From Rossellomorea sp. BNER (GTDB taxonomy: Bacteria; Bacillota; Bacilli; Bacillales; Bacillaceae_B), in contig JANAVG010000002.1 in the NCBI GenBank assembly GCA_024213275.1, forward strand, positions 1 to 64,000: a DNA stretch of 64,000 nucleotides, given 5' to 3'. The stretch's first letter is position 1. Every line of letters starts with the position of its first letter. Below are positions 7,989 to 18,879 of the stretch, one piece after another. The notes beneath the pieces were generated by a model, which did not search any database, had not been told where the DNA came from, and saw nothing but the letters and a program-made list of their open reading frames with translations. A program made the translations under genes and the position numbers.

Positions 7989-9651
7989 TGGCTTTTTCCT
8001 CCTTCATATCTTCCGCAAATTGAATCATAGCGGAGAGGTTCTCCATTTTTATCTTCATCTCTCCTTCAGATCGTGAATTCTCAAATACATCTTTCACATG
8101 ATCTTCAAAACTTCCGAAATCTAATTTTGTTAAAATCTCATCTAGTTCTCCAATTACCCGTTCAAATAAATTTATCTTTTCATAGAGAAGTTTCAAGATA
8201 TGTTCTTCTACTGTATTTTTCGTAGCAAAATTGTAAATATGAACATCCTCTGTTTGACCAAGTCGATGAACACGTCCGATTCGCTGTTCAAGCCGCATCG
8301 GATTCCATGGTAAATCAAAATTGATGATATGCTGGCAAAACTGAAGGTTGATTCCTTCACCACCAGCCTCTGTCGCAATAAGAACTTGAGCGTGGTTTTT
8401 AAACAATTCTTTCATCCAATCTTTCTTTCCTCTTTTAAAGCCTCCTCGAAAAGGAACAGATGTTATCCCATGTTGCTTTAAAAACCATTGAAGATATAAC
8501 TGTGTCGCTCGATACTCAGTAAAAATAATTACCTTATTATTAATTTTTTGGATCAACTCTAATGCTTTTTGGGCTTTTGAATTCATCTGCACGGCTTCTA
8601 CCTTTTTCATAAGTGTCCCAATCGTATTTTGTAACAGGATACTTGGTTGTTCATGCTTTTCAAGCATGTTCTTCAATGTGAAATAAACGGCTTCACGACT
8701 GCTACATGCTTCTCTTTGAAGGGTTAGCAGGGAGAATGAACTTGTAGCAAACTGTTCGTTCCCTTTGAAAAGTTGAATACTATCATATAACTCTCGTTCG
8801 GCTTGGGAGAATTCAATAAGGACTGTTTTTACATGTCTTTTTGTCCATTCAATTCCAGTATCACTTCTTCTGTTTCGAATCATCACTTTATTCACTAACT
8901 CTCGTAGATGTTGATCCTCCTGTACAGAGCGATTACCTTTTTTGTACTTTTCAGCAAAACCGGATTCACTCCCAAGATGACCTGGTTTTAATAATGAAAC
9001 AAGGTGAAAGATTTCCTCAATACGATTTTGAATCGGTGTTGCTGTTAAAAGTAGACAGAATTTCTTTTTTAAATTTTGAACAAACTCATAATTTTTTGTT
9101 TTGTGGTTTTTAAGTTTATGAGCTTCATCTATGATTACTAGGTCGTAGTTTTGTTCATAAACCTTTTCACGATGTGGACTTCTTTTAGCGGTGTCGATAG
9201 ATGACACCACTATATCGCATTGATCCCATACATAGCTTTTACGTTGTTGAACTGCCGGGATATAGAATTTTGAATTAAGTTCATATGCCCATTGAGAAAC
9301 TAACGAGGCAGGAACAAGAATTAACACTTTTTTTACGAGACCTCTAATCATGTATTCTTTTAGAATTAGTCCAGCCTCTATAGTCTTTCCTAACCCTACT
9401 TCATCTGCCAGAATCGCTTTACCATTCATTGACTCAACAACTTGCCTAGCTACTTCTAACTGATGGGGTAATGGAGTGACATTTGCCAAATGTTTTGGTG
9501 CTTGTAGGCCTTCAAAGTTCGGAATAACCGTATTTCTCTCCACTTCAATGGCGAGCTTGTAAAGTTCCCACTCTCCCCATGGACCGTCTTTTTCAATAAG
9601 CGAGGAAAATTCCTCTCCCCACTCTTCATTAAAATGAATATCAACATTCAT
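7957..9651 (-). CDS. yqhH: SNF2-family ATPase/helicase YqhH
   Basis: A superfamily 2 SNF2-type DNA-dependent ATPase of about 564 residues. Motif I is ADEVGLGKTIEAGL, motif II IIDEAHKLKNH, motif III LLTATPIQN and motif VI QRIGRVHRLGQ. Such proteins translocate on duplex DNA or remodel nucleoprotein complexes, and act with RNA polymerase or in repair; this subfamily's role is not settled. The ATG at 9651 is 12 bases from AAAGGAG. A TTG 12 bases further upstream abuts that site, so the start is uncertain by four codons. It is divergent from the gcv operon, as in B. subtilis. Confidence 0.92.
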   Translation of the reverse strand: MNVDIHFNEEWGEEFSSLIEKDGPWGEWELYKLAIEVERNTVIPNFEGLQAPKHLANVTPLPHQLEVARQVVESMNGKAILADEVGLGKTIEAGLILKEYMIRGLVKKVLILVPASLVSQWAYELNSKFYIPAVQQRKSYVWDQCDIVVSSIDTAKRSPHREKVYEQNYDLVIIDEAHKLKNHKTKNYEFVQNLKKKFCLLLTATPIQNRIEEIFHLVSLLKPGHLGSESGFAEKYKKGNRSVQEDQHLRELVNKVMIRNRRSDTGIEWTKRHVKTVLIEFSQAERELYDSIQLFKGNEQFATSSFSLLTLQREACSSREAVYFTLKNMLEKHEQPSILLQNTIGTLMKKVEAVQMNSKAQKALELIQKINNKVIIFTEYRATQLYLQWFLKQHGITSVPFRGGFKRGKKDWMKELFKNHAQVLIATEAGGEGINLQFCQHIINFDLPWNPMRLEQRIGRVHRLGQTEDVHIYNFATKNTVEEHILKLLYEKINLFERVIGELDEILTKLDFGSFEDHVKDVFENSRSEGEMKIKMENLSAMIQFAEDMKEEKANAAKRNTSIS

Positions 9652-9849
9652 ACCAAAAAACAACTCCTTTAAAATCCATAAAAATGATTGCCGAATATTA
9701 GTGATTAATGATAGGATGTAAGTAGATTTTTAAGTTTGTAAATTTTCGAAAATCCGAACATTCTAATGGTTAGAGCATTCTATTGAGTAATCCTTGTGTA
9801 TATTTCTAGTATGACCAATTTTTACAATGAATATTGGCGAATGATAGCA

Positions 9850-10050
9850 AGGGGAGAGACTGTTTTTTACAGCGCCGAAGGAGCAAACAATGAATTTGTG
9901 AATCTCTCAGGCAAAAAGACTCTTGTTTGACGCAACTCTGGAGAGTGTTTCCTTCGTGAAACCACCAAAGAGGAAAGCCCATTGTGGTAAACTTTCAGGT
10001 GAAAGGACAGAGAAGTCTCATAAAATTTATGGGATTTCTCTGTCCTTTTT
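9850..10050 (+). ncRNA. Tandem glycine riboswitch with terminator
   Basis: Two glycine aptamers in tandem precede gcvT. The first spans about 9850-9945 (GGGGAGAGAC, GCGCCGAAGGAGCAA and ATCTCTCAGGCAAAA are typical). The second spans about 9941-10014 (GTTTCCTTCGTGAAACC, CACCAAAGAGGAAAGCCC and TTTCAGGTGAAAGGACAG). A strong hairpin follows (AGGACAGAGAA against TTCTCTGTCCT, 10013-10045) with a T-run. The 3' edge of aptamer 2 overlaps the terminator stem, consistent with an ON switch in which glycine binding blocks termination and allows gcv expression. Confidence 0.95.
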
Positions 10051-10158
10051 ATGTAAAAAGGGAGAAGTCCTCTTGAATTTCAAAACTTCCTATGCTTTGA
10101 AATTACTTCATACAAGGACCTCATTAGATGTACTCAATAAGATGAAGGGGGAAATTCT

Positions 10159-11262
10159 GTGACAAAATTAAAACGTACTCCACTGTTCACCGTTTATAAA
10201 GAATATGGCGGTAAAACAATTGATTTTGGTGGTTGGGATCTACCAGTTCAATTCTCTAGTATTAAAGAAGAGCATGAGGCTGTTCGTACTAGAGCAGGTC
10301 TTTTCGATGTCTCTCATATGGGAGAAGTTGAGGTAAAGGGGAAAGATGCACTTTCTTACTTACAAAAAATGATGACCAATGATGTTTCTCGTCTAAAAGA
10401 TGGAGGGGCACAATATACAGCGATGTGCTATGAAAATGGAGGCACAGTAGATGATCTCTTGATTTATAAAGTCGAAGATCATCATTATTTGCTTGTGATA
10501 AACGCTTCAAATATTGAAAAAGACTATGATTGGTTACAGAAGCATGTAGAAGGAGAGGTAGAACTCAAGAATCTTTCTGAACATATGGCACAATTAGCGA
10601 TACAAGGGCCTCTTGCTGAGAAAACCTTGCAGAAATTAACTGAGACTCCTTTAAGTGATATCGGATTTTTTAAATTTCAATTTGAATTAGAGCTAAACGG
10701 AAAAAAAGCACTTGTTTCCCGTACAGGTTACACAGGAGAGGATGGCTTTGAAATCTATTGTCCAAGTGATGATGCTGTAACACATTGGCATGCGATTTTA
10801 GAGGCGGGTAAAGAGGATGGAGTTCTCCCTTGTGGATTAGGGGCTCGTGACACGCTACGTTTTGAAGCAAATCTTGCCTTATACGGACAAGAACTTACAG
10901 CAGATATCACTCCGATTGAAGCAGGTATCGGTTTTGCCGTTAAAGTTGATAAAGAAGCTGATTTCATTGGAAAAGAAGTGTTATTAAAGCATAAAAAAGA
11001 AGGGGCTCCGCGCAAACTTGTTGGCATCGAAATGCTTGAGCGCGGCATTCCTCGACACGGGTATAAAGTGTTTTCCGGTGAGAATCAAATTGGAGAAGTC
11101 ACAACAGGAACACAATCTCCAACACTCAAAAAGAATATCGGTCTAGCTCTTGTAGATCAATCATTCAGTGCATTAGATACTGAACTTTTTGTGGAAATTC
11201 GTGGAAAAAAACTTCTTGCGAAAGTTGTTGCGACACCATTTTATAAGAGACCAAAAAACTAA
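10159..11262 (+). CDS. gcvT: Aminomethyltransferase (glycine cleavage T protein)
   Basis: A 367-residue T protein. It transfers the methylene of the GcvH-bound aminomethyl-dihydrolipoyl group to tetrahydrofolate, releasing ammonia. The folate-binding fold signature ([29 protein letters not shown]) and the conserved region [13 protein letters not shown] are clear. GTG at 10159 follows GAAGGGGGAA with good spacing. It is the first gene of gcvT-gcvPA-gcvPB, under the glycine riboswitch. Confidence 0.96.
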   Translation: MTKLKRTPLFTVYKEYGGKTIDFGGWDLPVQFSSIKEEHEAVRTRAGLFDVSHMGEVEVKGKDALSYLQKMMTNDVSRLKDGGAQYTAMCYENGGTVDDLLIYKVEDHHYLLVINASNIEKDYDWLQKHVEGEVELKNLSEHMAQLAIQGPLAEKTLQKLTETPLSDIGFFKFQFELELNGKKALVSRTGYTGEDGFEIYCPSDDAVTHWHAILEAGKEDGVLPCGLGARDTLRFEANLALYGQELTADITPIEAGIGFAVKVDKEADFIGKEVLLKHKKEGAPRKLVGIEMLERGIPRHGYKVFSGENQIGEVTTGTQSPTLKKNIGLALVDQSFSALDTELFVEIRGKKLLAKVVATPFYKRPKN

Positions 11263-11276
11263 GGGGGACATTGGCG

Positions 11277-12623
11277 ATGAAGCATCGTTACTTACCGATG
11301 ACCGAGAGCGATCAACAAGAGATGTTAAAAGTCATTGGTGTTCAAGACGTGGCAGAATTATTTGAGGACATTCCTGAGAAAGTTAGATTCAAAGGAGAAT
11401 ATAACATCAAAAAAGCTAAACCTGAAACTTCTTTAATGAGAGAGCTTTGGGCTATGGCAAGTAAGAATGCGGATCTAAAACAAAATGTATCCTTTCTAGG
11501 TGCGGGTGTATATGACCATTATATTCCGACCATCGTGGATCACGTTATTTCTCGTTCTGAATTCTATACAGCGTACACTCCTTATCAACCTGAAATTTCA
11601 CAAGGTGAGCTGCAAGCCATTTTTGAATTTCAGACAATGATTTGTGAACTAACAGGAATGGATGTTGCCAACTCTTCCATGTATGATGGTGGAACAGCTT
11701 TAGCGGAAGCTGCCATGCTAAGTGCAGGGCATACCCGTCGTAAAAAAGTATTGGTTTCAAGTACTGTTCACCCAGAATCAAAAGCAGTATTAAAATCTTA
11801 CGCGAAGGGTCAATACATTGAAGTGGAAGAAATTCCACATCGTAATGGTGTTACGGATCTAGATGCGTTACAATCAATGATTTCTGATGATATTGGTGCT
11901 GTTGTTGTTCAATATCCGAATTTCTTCGGGGGAATTGAGAACTTAAAAGAATTAGAAAGCATTATTCATGAACAGAAAGCAATGTTCGTAGTATCATCTA
12001 ATCCTTTAAGCTTAGGTGCCTTAACACCACCAGGTCAATTCGGTGCAGACATTGTGATCGGGGATGCACAAACACTAGGTATTCCAACAGCTTATGGAGG
12101 ACCGCACTGTGGTTACTTTGCTGTTACGAAAAAACTTATGAGAAAAGTACCTGGCCGCTTAGTTGGTCAAACAACAGATGAAAATGGAAAAAGAGGATTT
12201 GTACTGACATTACAGGCACGTGAACAACATATTCGTCGTGACAAAGCAACATCTAATATTTGCTCTAACCAAGCATTGAACGCACTTGCATCTTCTGTTG
12301 CCATGACAGCACTTGGAAAAAAAGGAATCAAAGAAATGGCACTTCAAAACCTACAAAAAGCACATTATGCGAAATCTGTTTTTAAAGATCATGGATTTAC
12401 GATTGCATTTGAAGGTCCTTCATTTAATGAATTTGTCGTTAAATTATCATCGCCTGTAAAAGAAGTGAACCTCAATCTTCTTGAAAAGGGCATTATTGGT
12501 GGATATGACTTAGGACTTGTTGATTCTGAACTTGAACAGCATATGCTTGTAGCAGTAACTGAACTACGATCAAAAGAAGAAATCGATACTTTTGTAAAAG
12601 AATTGGGGGATCATCATGCTTAA
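11277..12623 (+). CDS. gcvPA: Glycine dehydrogenase (decarboxylating) subunit 1
   Basis: The 448-residue N-terminal half of the two-subunit P protein, which decarboxylates glycine with PLP and passes the aminomethyl group to lipoyl-GcvH. It has the typical N-terminus ([15 protein letters not shown]) and the conserved [12 protein letters not shown] and [19 protein letters not shown]. The PLP lysine is on the partner subunit. ATG 11277 follows GGGGGACA; a TTG six bases earlier is in frame but too close to that site. It overlaps gcvPB by eight bases. Confidence 0.96.
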   Translation: MKHRYLPMTESDQQEMLKVIGVQDVAELFEDIPEKVRFKGEYNIKKAKPETSLMRELWAMASKNADLKQNVSFLGAGVYDHYIPTIVDHVISRSEFYTAYTPYQPEISQGELQAIFEFQTMICELTGMDVANSSMYDGGTALAEAAMLSAGHTRRKKVLVSSTVHPESKAVLKSYAKGQYIEVEEIPHRNGVTDLDALQSMISDDIGAVVVQYPNFFGGIENLKELESIIHEQKAMFVVSSNPLSLGALTPPGQFGADIVIGDAQTLGIPTAYGGPHCGYFAVTKKLMRKVPGRLVGQTTDENGKRGFVLTLQAREQHIRRDKATSNICSNQALNALASSVAMTALGKKGIKEMALQNLQKAHYAKSVFKDHGFTIAFEGPSFNEFVVKLSSPVKEVNLNLLEKGIIGGYDLGLVDSELEQHMLVAVTELRSKEEIDTFVKELGDHHA

Positions 12624-14079
12624 ACAAGATCAGCCTCTCATTTTTGAACTAACTAAAGAAGGCCGTGTAGGCTATAGCTTACCAGAGCTGGACATACCAG
12701 AAGTTGAGCTATCAGAATTAATTCCATCTGATTATATAAGAGATACTGAACCGGAATTACCGGAATTGTCTGAACTAGACATTATGAGACACTATACAGC
12801 ACTTTCAAAGAAAAATCATGGTATTGATTCAGGCTTCTACCCACTTGGATCATGTACGATGAAATATAATCCTAAAATTAATGAGAATGTTGCACGTTAT
12901 AACGGATTTGCTCATTTACATCCACTTCAAGAGGAAGAAGGAGCCCAAGGAGCACTTGAACTTTTGTTTGATCTGCAGGAACATCTGAAAGAAATTACGG
13001 GAATGGATGAAGTTACTCTTCAACCAGCTGCAGGTGCACATGGCGAGTGGACAGGTTTAATGATGATTCGTGCCTATCATGAAGCAAATGGAGATACAAA
13101 ACGTACGAAGGTTATTGTACCTGATTCTGCCCATGGAACGAATCCTGCATCAGCAACAGTAGCTGGTTTTGAAACGATCACGGTTAAATCCGATGAAAAT
13201 GGATTAGTTGATTTAGACGATTTAAAACGTGTTGTTGGTGATGATACAGCTGCATTAATGTTAACAAACCCTAACACACTTGGGCTTTTTGAAGAGAACA
13301 TCCTTGAAATGGCTGAAATCATTCATAGTGCTGGCGGGAAGCTTTATTATGATGGAGCCAATTTAAATGCGGTTCTTTCAAAAGCACGTCCAGGAGATAT
13401 GGGATTTGATGTTGTCCATTTAAATCTTCATAAAACATTTACTGGTCCTCACGGTGGTGGTGGTCCAGGAAGTGGTCCTGTAGGGGTTAAAGCCGATTTG
13501 ATTCAGTATTTACCAAAACCGTTGCTAGTGAAAAAAGATGACAAATATACATTTGATTATGACCGTCCGCAATCAATTGGTCGCGTTAAACCTTATTACG
13601 GGAATTTCGGAATAAATGTACGTGCCTATACCTATATTCGCTCAATGGGTCCTGATGGCTTAAAAGCGGTAACGGAAAATGCGGTAATCAATGCAAATTA
13701 CATGATGAGAAGACTGGCACCTCATTTCGATCTTCCATATGATCGCCATTGTAAACATGAATTTGTCATTAGTGGAAAGCGTCAAAAGAAGTTAGGTGTA
13801 AGAACGTTAGATATCGCGAAAAGACTGCTTGATTTCGGTTACCACCCACCAACAATCTACTTCCCGTTAAATGTGGAAGAATGTATGATGATTGAGCCAA
13901 CCGAAACAGAATCTAAAGAAACCCTAGATGCATTTATCGATGCCATGATTCAAATTGCGAAAGAAGCTGAAGAAACGCCTGAAGTTGTTCAAGAAGCACC
14001 ACATACTACAATTGTGAGTCGTATGGATGAAACAACTGCAGCAAGAAAGCCGATTTTGAGTTATAAAAAAGAAATTTAA
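12616..14079 (+). CDS. gcvPB: Glycine dehydrogenase (decarboxylating) subunit 2
   Basis: The 487-residue C-terminal half of the P protein. It carries the PLP site in [19 protein letters not shown], with the Schiff-base lysine in HKT. The conserved [10 protein letters not shown] and [10 protein letters not shown] segments are present. It overlaps gcvPA, consistent with 1:1 synthesis of the two subunits, and is followed by a terminator. gcvH and the L protein of the system are not adjacent, as usual in Bacillus. Confidence 0.96.
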   Translation: MLKQDQPLIFELTKEGRVGYSLPELDIPEVELSELIPSDYIRDTEPELPELSELDIMRHYTALSKKNHGIDSGFYPLGSCTMKYNPKINENVARYNGFAHLHPLQEEEGAQGALELLFDLQEHLKEITGMDEVTLQPAAGAHGEWTGLMMIRAYHEANGDTKRTKVIVPDSAHGTNPASATVAGFETITVKSDENGLVDLDDLKRVVGDDTAALMLTNPNTLGLFEENILEMAEIIHSAGGKLYYDGANLNAVLSKARPGDMGFDVVHLNLHKTFTGPHGGGGPGSGPVGVKADLIQYLPKPLLVKKDDKYTFDYDRPQSIGRVKPYYGNFGINVRAYTYIRSMGPDGLKAVTENAVINANYMMRRLAPHFDLPYDRHCKHEFVISGKRQKKLGVRTLDIAKRLLDFGYHPPTIYFPLNVEECMMIEPTETESKETLDAFIDAMIQIAKEAEETPEVVQEAPHTTIVSRMDETTAARKPILSYKKEI

Positions 14080-14089
14080 TGTTGAGAAG

Positions 14090-14126
14090 ATGAGCTGGTC
14101 CTTGTGGATCAGCTCTTTTTCTTTTT
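14090..14126 (+). terminator. Terminator of the gcv operon
   Basis: The stem GAGCTGgTCC/GGAtCAGCTC with loop TTGT is followed by a T-rich run. It lies just after gcvPB. Confidence 0.88.
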
Positions 14127-14445
14127 ATGCGGAAGTGGTATTAGATGTATGTTAAGAAAAGTTGAGATGAAAAAGAGAGATGTCTCTTATTTTGTAGAAA
14201 AATCGATAAAGGAGTTAAAGTTGGGACTATACGTGTAAATGTTGAGAAAGAACCTATCAAAGTTGAAAACAAACTTTTTTAAATGCTATAAACCAATCAT
14301 TAACTAAAAGATTTTCATTGAATCCACATCGTTTTAGTTCATCAGCTTACAAAACAAGAAACACTCGAGCAGAAAGTATAGATTATGTTCACTAATTTCT
14401 GCTCTTAGAATGAATTTTCGATGTTTTTGCCATTTTATTTTGTTT
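14127..14445. other. Intergenic region with no recognised feature
   Basis: About 320 bases between the gcv terminator and the yqhL terminator. There is no reading frame with a ribosome site and no clear hairpin or repeat. It is AT-rich and may be eroded sequence. Confidence 0.4.
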
Positions 14446-14471
14446 TAAAAAAGCCCTCAATAATGAGAGCT
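14446..14471 (-). terminator. Terminator of yqhL
   Basis: Read on the minus strand, AAGCTCTCATTATTGAGGGCTT forms a short hairpin followed by a T-run. It lies immediately downstream of the yqhL stop codon. Confidence 0.75.
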
Positions 14472-14855
14472 TTATTTCTTTGCTTTAATTTTACCTGTCC
14501 ACTTCTTGAAACCGCCTTTTAGGTGATATATATTGCGGTAACCTTTACGGTGGAGAGCTTGGGCAGCACGGCCGCTTCTCAGTCCACTCTGACAGTATAG
14601 GTAGACCTGTTGGTCTGGGCGAATCTCTTTCATTCTCATTTTCATTTGAGAAAGTGGGATGTTGCGAGCTCCTAAAATGTGTCCTGCGTCAAATTCATTT
14701 GGTTCACGGACATCTATTAGCTGTGCTTTTCGATAGCCTGCACGGAAATCATCCTCTGTTAAAGTTTTAACAATTCTCTTTTGGTAAATAAACGTAATGA
14801 TAGAATAAGCGATGATTCCACCAAGAATAATTAATAAAATATACAAACTTTCCAA
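14472..14855 (-). CDS. yqhL: Membrane-anchored rhodanese-like protein
   Basis: A 127-residue protein with an N-terminal membrane helix (LYILLIILGGIIAYSIITF) and one cytoplasmic rhodanese domain. The active-site loop is YCQSGLRSGRAAQ, with the persulfide-forming Cys first, and the domain opens with LIDVREPNEFDAGHI. It probably handles sulfane sulfur; the partner is unknown. Position beside lipM and downstream of gcv matches B. subtilis yqhL. Confidence 0.92.
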   Translation of the reverse strand: MESLYILLIILGGIIAYSIITFIYQKRIVKTLTEDDFRAGYRKAQLIDVREPNEFDAGHILGARNIPLSQMKMRMKEIRPDQQVYLYCQSGLRSGRAAQALHRKGYRNIYHLKGGFKKWTGKIKAKK

Positions 14856-15017
14856 CTTTCTTTCCCCTTTCTACTAATACCCTAACTACTATTATATTCA
14901 TGATGTCCATATTAATCAAAAGAAAAATTCTTGACGATTTGGTAATTCCTTTTTCTTTGTTTTTGAAGTAGTATTTGATAGACTGTAAACGATTCTTATT
15001 TAAAGAGGGTATGCTGC

Positions 15018-15854
15018 ATGACTAAGGAAAAATGGCGTTTTATTGATTCGGGAAATTGTTCACCATCTTATAATATGGCATTAGACGAGGCATTACTAGA
15101 TTGGCATAGTGATGGGAGAATTCCTCCTACGATTCGATTTTATGGCTGGAATCCAGCGACATTATCGATCGGATATTTTCAAAAGGTTGAAAAAGAAATT
15201 GATTTAGCGAAGGTCGAGGAACATTGTTTAGGATTTGTGAGGAGACCTACAGGTGGAAGAGGAGTTCTCCATGAACACGAGCTTACATATAGTGTAATCG
15301 TTACAGAAGAACATCCAGAGATGCCAAAGACTGTGACAGAAGCTTACAGAGTTATTTCAGAAGGTATCTTAAAAGGGTTTCAAGGATTAGGGTTAGAAGC
15401 TTATTTTGCAGTACCTAGAACAGAAGAGGAACGTAATAGCTTGAAGAATCCTCGTTCAGCGGTTTGTTTTGATGCTCCAAGTTGGTATGAATTAGTGGTC
15501 GAAGGCAGGAAAGTAGCAGGGAGCGCACAAACTCGTCAAAAAGGCGTAATCTTGCAACATGGTTCGATTCTACTTGACCTCGATGAAGATAAATTATTTA
15601 GCTTATTCAAGTACCCAAATGAGCGAGTAAAAGAAAGAATGCAACGAGCATTTAAAAGTAAAGCCGTTGCCATTAATGAAATTAGTAAGAATAGGATTAC
15701 ACTTGAAATGGCAAAAGAGGCATTTAAAAAAGGTTTTGAGACAGGGTTAAATATTGAGTTAGAACCATATGTGTTGTCAGAGGAAGAAACACAATATGTA
15801 GAAAAGTTAGCAAAGGAACGTTACGAAAATAAGGAATGGAATTTTAAAAGATAA
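15018..15854 (+). CDS. lipM: Octanoyl-[acyl carrier protein]:protein N-octanoyltransferase
   Basis: A 278-residue member of the biotin/lipoate ligase fold. In B. subtilis LipM moves octanoyl from ACP to GcvH, the first step of lipoate synthesis. The conserved core [18 protein letters not shown] is present. The catalytic cysteine in SAVCFDAP falls at residue 150, the position established for B. subtilis Lip[18 protein letters not shown] completes the site. Its closeness to the glycine cleavage operon fits, as GcvH is its acceptor. Confidence 0.95.
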   Translation: MTKEKWRFIDSGNCSPSYNMALDEALLDWHSDGRIPPTIRFYGWNPATLSIGYFQKVEKEIDLAKVEEHCLGFVRRPTGGRGVLHEHELTYSVIVTEEHPEMPKTVTEAYRVISEGILKGFQGLGLEAYFAVPRTEEERNSLKNPRSAVCFDAPSWYELVVEGRKVAGSAQTRQKGVILQHGSILLDLDEDKLFSLFKYPNERVKERMQRAFKSKAVAINEISKNRITLEMAKEAFKKGFETGLNIELEPYVLSEEETQYVEKLAKERYENKEWNFKR

Positions 15855-15867
15855 AAAATATTTTTTT

Positions 15868-15902
15868 ATTAAAAAGCGATGGCTTATCGCTTTTTTCCTT
15901 TT
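15868..15902 (+). terminator. Terminator of lipM
   Basis: AAAAAGCGAT and ATCGCTTTTTT form a stem around a short loop, followed by a T-rich tract. Confidence 0.85.
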
Positions 15903-16051
15903 TTACTAGGGTTTGAGAGATAGCCTATTTTAATCAAGCTTGAAAAAAAGTGTTCTAAGCAAATTTTTATATTAAAATCTTGTGAATCCTTGTCCATTCT
16001 ACCATTTTTAAATGATTTAACGTTTGACAAATTTGTGTTTATCTGACTGAA

Positions 16052-16100
16052 ACACAATATATGGTGTATTGTCGATAAATTTATACACTATATATAGTGT
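16052..16100 (+). promoter_or_regulatory. Two NrdR boxes upstream of nrdJ
   Basis: ACACAATATATGGTGT (16052-16067) and the perfectly palindromic ACACTATATATAGTGT (16085-16100) match the NrdR consensus. Their starts are 33 bases apart, about three helical turns, so both lie on one face of the DNA as is typical for NrdR pairs. A possible promoter, TTGTCG at 16069 with TATATA at 16091, overlaps box 2, which fits repression. No cobalamin riboswitch is visible. Confidence 0.85.
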
Positions 16101-16203
16101 ATATTTATTGCATTCCAAAGATCACTATGATAACGTTATGGATGATATAAACATCAAAGAGAGTAAAATCAATGTATGTTAATAGTTTGAAGGAGTTGTG
16201 TTT

Positions 16204-18768
16204 ATGGCTGTTGCGTCGAAACCAAAATGGAATATTAACCACGAAAGATTAAACAAGGACATTGGACTATTTCCTCAAGTGCATCCTATATCCTCAAGTT
16301 TTAATATCACTCACAAAGGTGTATCACGCCTCGTTATGATTGATCGTTATTCGTTTAAAGATACGGAAAAGATGACCTTAACAGAAGGTGACTTTGTTGT
16401 ATTGACGATCAAGGAGGATCCGAAATTTCCAGCAAGAGGTTTAGGATTCATTGAAAGCATTGATTGGGAAAACAAGAAAGCGAACGTTTGGATTGAAGAT
16501 GAGTATCGTAGTGCTATCGATCGGCCAGAAGAAGTTGAAAGAGGAGTCGTTTCTAGACCACTTGATGTAATTGAAAAACCACTAGAGGTCTATTACGAGC
16601 AAATTGCAGCTAGAAATGCAACTGGTCTTTCCCAAGTAGAAGAAACAAAAGAGAAGCAAAAAGAATGGTTCGAAAAGTTCTATCATGAATTGGTGAATTT
16701 AAATTTTGTACCTGCCGGTCGCGTGCTTTACGGAGCGGGTGCTGGGACAGACGTTACGTATTTTAACTGTTACGTAATGCCCTTTGTTCAGGATTCACGT
16801 GAAGGGATTTCCGAACACCGCAAACAAGTCATGGAAATCATGAGTCGTGGTGGCGGTGTTGGTACTAATGGATCTACACTGAGACCTCGTAATACATTGG
16901 CAAAAGGCGTTAATGGTAAATCATCTGGCTCCGTTTCATGGTTAGATGATATTGCGAAGCTCACTCATCTGGTTGAGCAAGGAGGAAGTCGCAGAGGTGC
17001 ACAAATGATTATGCTCTCAGATTGGCACCCTGATATTATTGAATTTATTATTTCTAAGATGCAAAACCCTCGTATTTTACGTTACTTACTAGAAAATACA
17101 GAAGATGAACAGATTAAAAAGGCAGCACAAGACAAGTTGAAATTCACTCCACTGACAGAGCAAGAAGAAGCAATGTATCAAGGGATTATTAATTACAAAC
17201 AAATTCCAGGACTTGGCGGATTTGATGATAAGATTATCAAACACGCAGAAGAGAAGCTTTTAACTGGTGGAACATATACCGTTCATAATTCAGAGTTTTT
17301 AACAGGTGCCAATATTTCAGTCTGCTTAACAAGTGACTTTATGGAAGCTGTTGAAAACGATACTGACTATGAACTTCGATTCCCAGATGTAGAGAGCTAT
17401 AACGAAGAGCAAATGAACGATTACAATGAAGAATGGCATAATGTTGGTGACGTTCGCGAATGGGAGAAAAAAGGCTACAAAGTTCGCACATACCGTAAAA
17501 TGCGAGCAAAAGAGCTTTGGAACCTGATCAATATTTGTGCAACGTACTCAGCAGAACCAGGGATTTTCTTTATCGATAATGCGAATGATATGACGAATGC
17601 TAAAGCATACGGACAAAAGGTTGTAGCAACAAACCCATGTGGAGAACAACCACTAGCACCATATTCTGTTTGTAATTTGGCAGCTGTTAACTTAGCTCAA
17701 TTTGCTGATAAAGAAACAAAAACGGTTGATTTTGAAAAGCTAAAGCGTACCGTTGAAGTCGGAGTCCGTATGCAGGATAACGTCATTGATGCTACACCGT
17801 ATTTCTTAGAGGATAACAAAAAGCAAGCATTAGGGGAGAGACGCGTTGGACTAGGCGTTATGGGTCTTGCCGATTTACTCATCTATTGTGAAAAAGAATA
17901 CGGAACAGCGGAAGGGAATAAGCTAGTCGATGAAGTGTTTGAAGTCATCGCAACGACTGCTTATCGTGCTTCGGTAGAACTTTCAAAAGAAAAAGGAAGC
18001 TTTCCATTCCTTACTGGTGAAACAGTTGAAGAAACGAATCGTTTACGAAAAGCATTTATCGAGACGGGATACATGAAAAAAATGCCGGAAGAGGTAAGAG
18101 AGTCAATCTTAGAGAATGGAATTCGTAATTCTCATCTATTAACGGTTGCTCCTACAGGATCTACCGGAACAATGGTCGGCGTTTCCACTGGGCTTGAGCC
18201 ATATTTCTCATTCACCTATTACAGAAGTGGGCGTCTAGGGAAATTTATTGAAGTAAAAGCAGATATTGTACAAGAGTATTTAGATAAACATCCAGAAGCT
18301 GATTCTGATCAGTTACCAGAATGGTTTATTTCATCAATGAGCCTTGCTCCACAGGCACATGCAGACGTTCAATGTGTTATCCAGAACTGGATTGACAGTT
18401 CTATCTCTAAAACGGTTAATGCACCACGTGGCTATACAGTTGAACAAGTTGAGAAAGTGTATGAACGACTGTATAAAGGTGGAGCAAAAGGTGGGACGGT
18501 TTACGTTGATGGAAGTCGTGATTCACAAGTCTTGACATTAAAAGCGGAAGAAAACAGCTTTGATGAAGAGGAAGAGAGCACAGAAATCCAAGCAGACAAG
18601 AAACCAGTAGTATTATTAGATACGATTCAGGATGTCCGCTCTACAGACGTAACTATCGGGTCTGAAGTTGGAAATACCTGCCCTGTATGCCGAAAAGGTA
18701 CTGTAAAAGATATGGGTGGCTGTAACACTTGTACTAATTGCGGTGCTCAACTGAAATGTGGTTTATAA
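16204..18768 (+). CDS. nrdJ: Adenosylcobalamin-dependent (class II) ribonucleotide reductase
   Basis: An 854-residue class II enzyme that reduces ribonucleotides to deoxyribonucleotides using adenosylcobalamin to make the thiyl radical. The active-site finger NPCGEQPLAPYSVCNLA places the radical Cys at about residue 479 and the Glu at 481. The first redox Cys is in FNCYVMPF and the phosphate loop is APTGSTGTM. The C-terminal zinc-ribbon-like tail (CPVC, GGCNTCTNCG, LKCGL) supplies reducing cysteines. ATG 16204 is spaced well from AGGAG; a GTG at 16198 is too close. In B. subtilis this slot between lipM and yqhO holds mntR, which is absent here. Confidence 0.95.
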   Translation: MAVASKPKWNINHERLNKDIGLFPQVHPISSSFNITHKGVSRLVMIDRYSFKDTEKMTLTEGDFVVLTIKEDPKFPARGLGFIESIDWENKKANVWIEDEYRSAIDRPEEVERGVVSRPLDVIEKPLEVYYEQIAARNATGLSQVEETKEKQKEWFEKFYHELVNLNFVPAGRVLYGAGAGTDVTYFNCYVMPFVQDSREGISEHRKQVMEIMSRGGGVGTNGSTLRPRNTLAKGVNGKSSGSVSWLDDIAKLTHLVEQGGSRRGAQMIMLSDWHPDIIEFIISKMQNPRILRYLLENTEDEQIKKAAQDKLKFTPLTEQEEAMYQGIINYKQIPGLGGFDDKIIKHAEEKLLTGGTYTVHNSEFLTGANISVCLTSDFMEAVENDTDYELRFPDVESYNEEQMNDYNEEWHNVGDVREWEKKGYKVRTYRKMRAKELWNLINICATYSAEPGIFFIDNANDMTNAKAYGQKVVATNPCGEQPLAPYSVCNLAAVNLAQFADKETKTVDFEKLKRTVEVGVRMQDNVIDATPYFLEDNKKQALGERRVGLGVMGLADLLIYCEKEYGTAEGNKLVDEVFEVIATTAYRASVELSKEKGSFPFLTGETVEETNRLRKAFIETGYMKKMPEEVRESILENGIRNSHLLTVAPTGSTGTMVGVSTGLEPYFSFTYYRSGRLGKFIEVKADIVQEYLDKHPEADSDQLPEWFISSMSLAPQAHADVQCVIQNWIDSSISKTVNAPRGYTVEQVEKVYERLYKGGAKGGTVYVDGSRDSQVLTLKAEENSFDEEEESTEIQADKKPVVLLDTIQDVRSTDVTIGSEVGNTCPVCRKGTVKDMGGCNTCTNCGAQLKCGL

Positions 18769-18879
18769 TCAAATGAAATCTATGGAAGAGACATTGTTCT
18801 CTTCCATTTTTTTATTCTATTTTGCTCTTGTGGAGATTAAAGATGTATAAGGGGGAATCCACAATAAAGGAGCTCATCC

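Noticed and set aside
9923..10162. 79-codon plus-strand frame upstream of gcvT
   Set aside because: It lies inside the second glycine aptamer and terminator and has no ribosome site.
15903..16203. Cobalamin riboswitch before the B12-dependent reductase
   Set aside because: No B12-box-like sequence or multi-stem leader was seen; the region is explained by two NrdR boxes.
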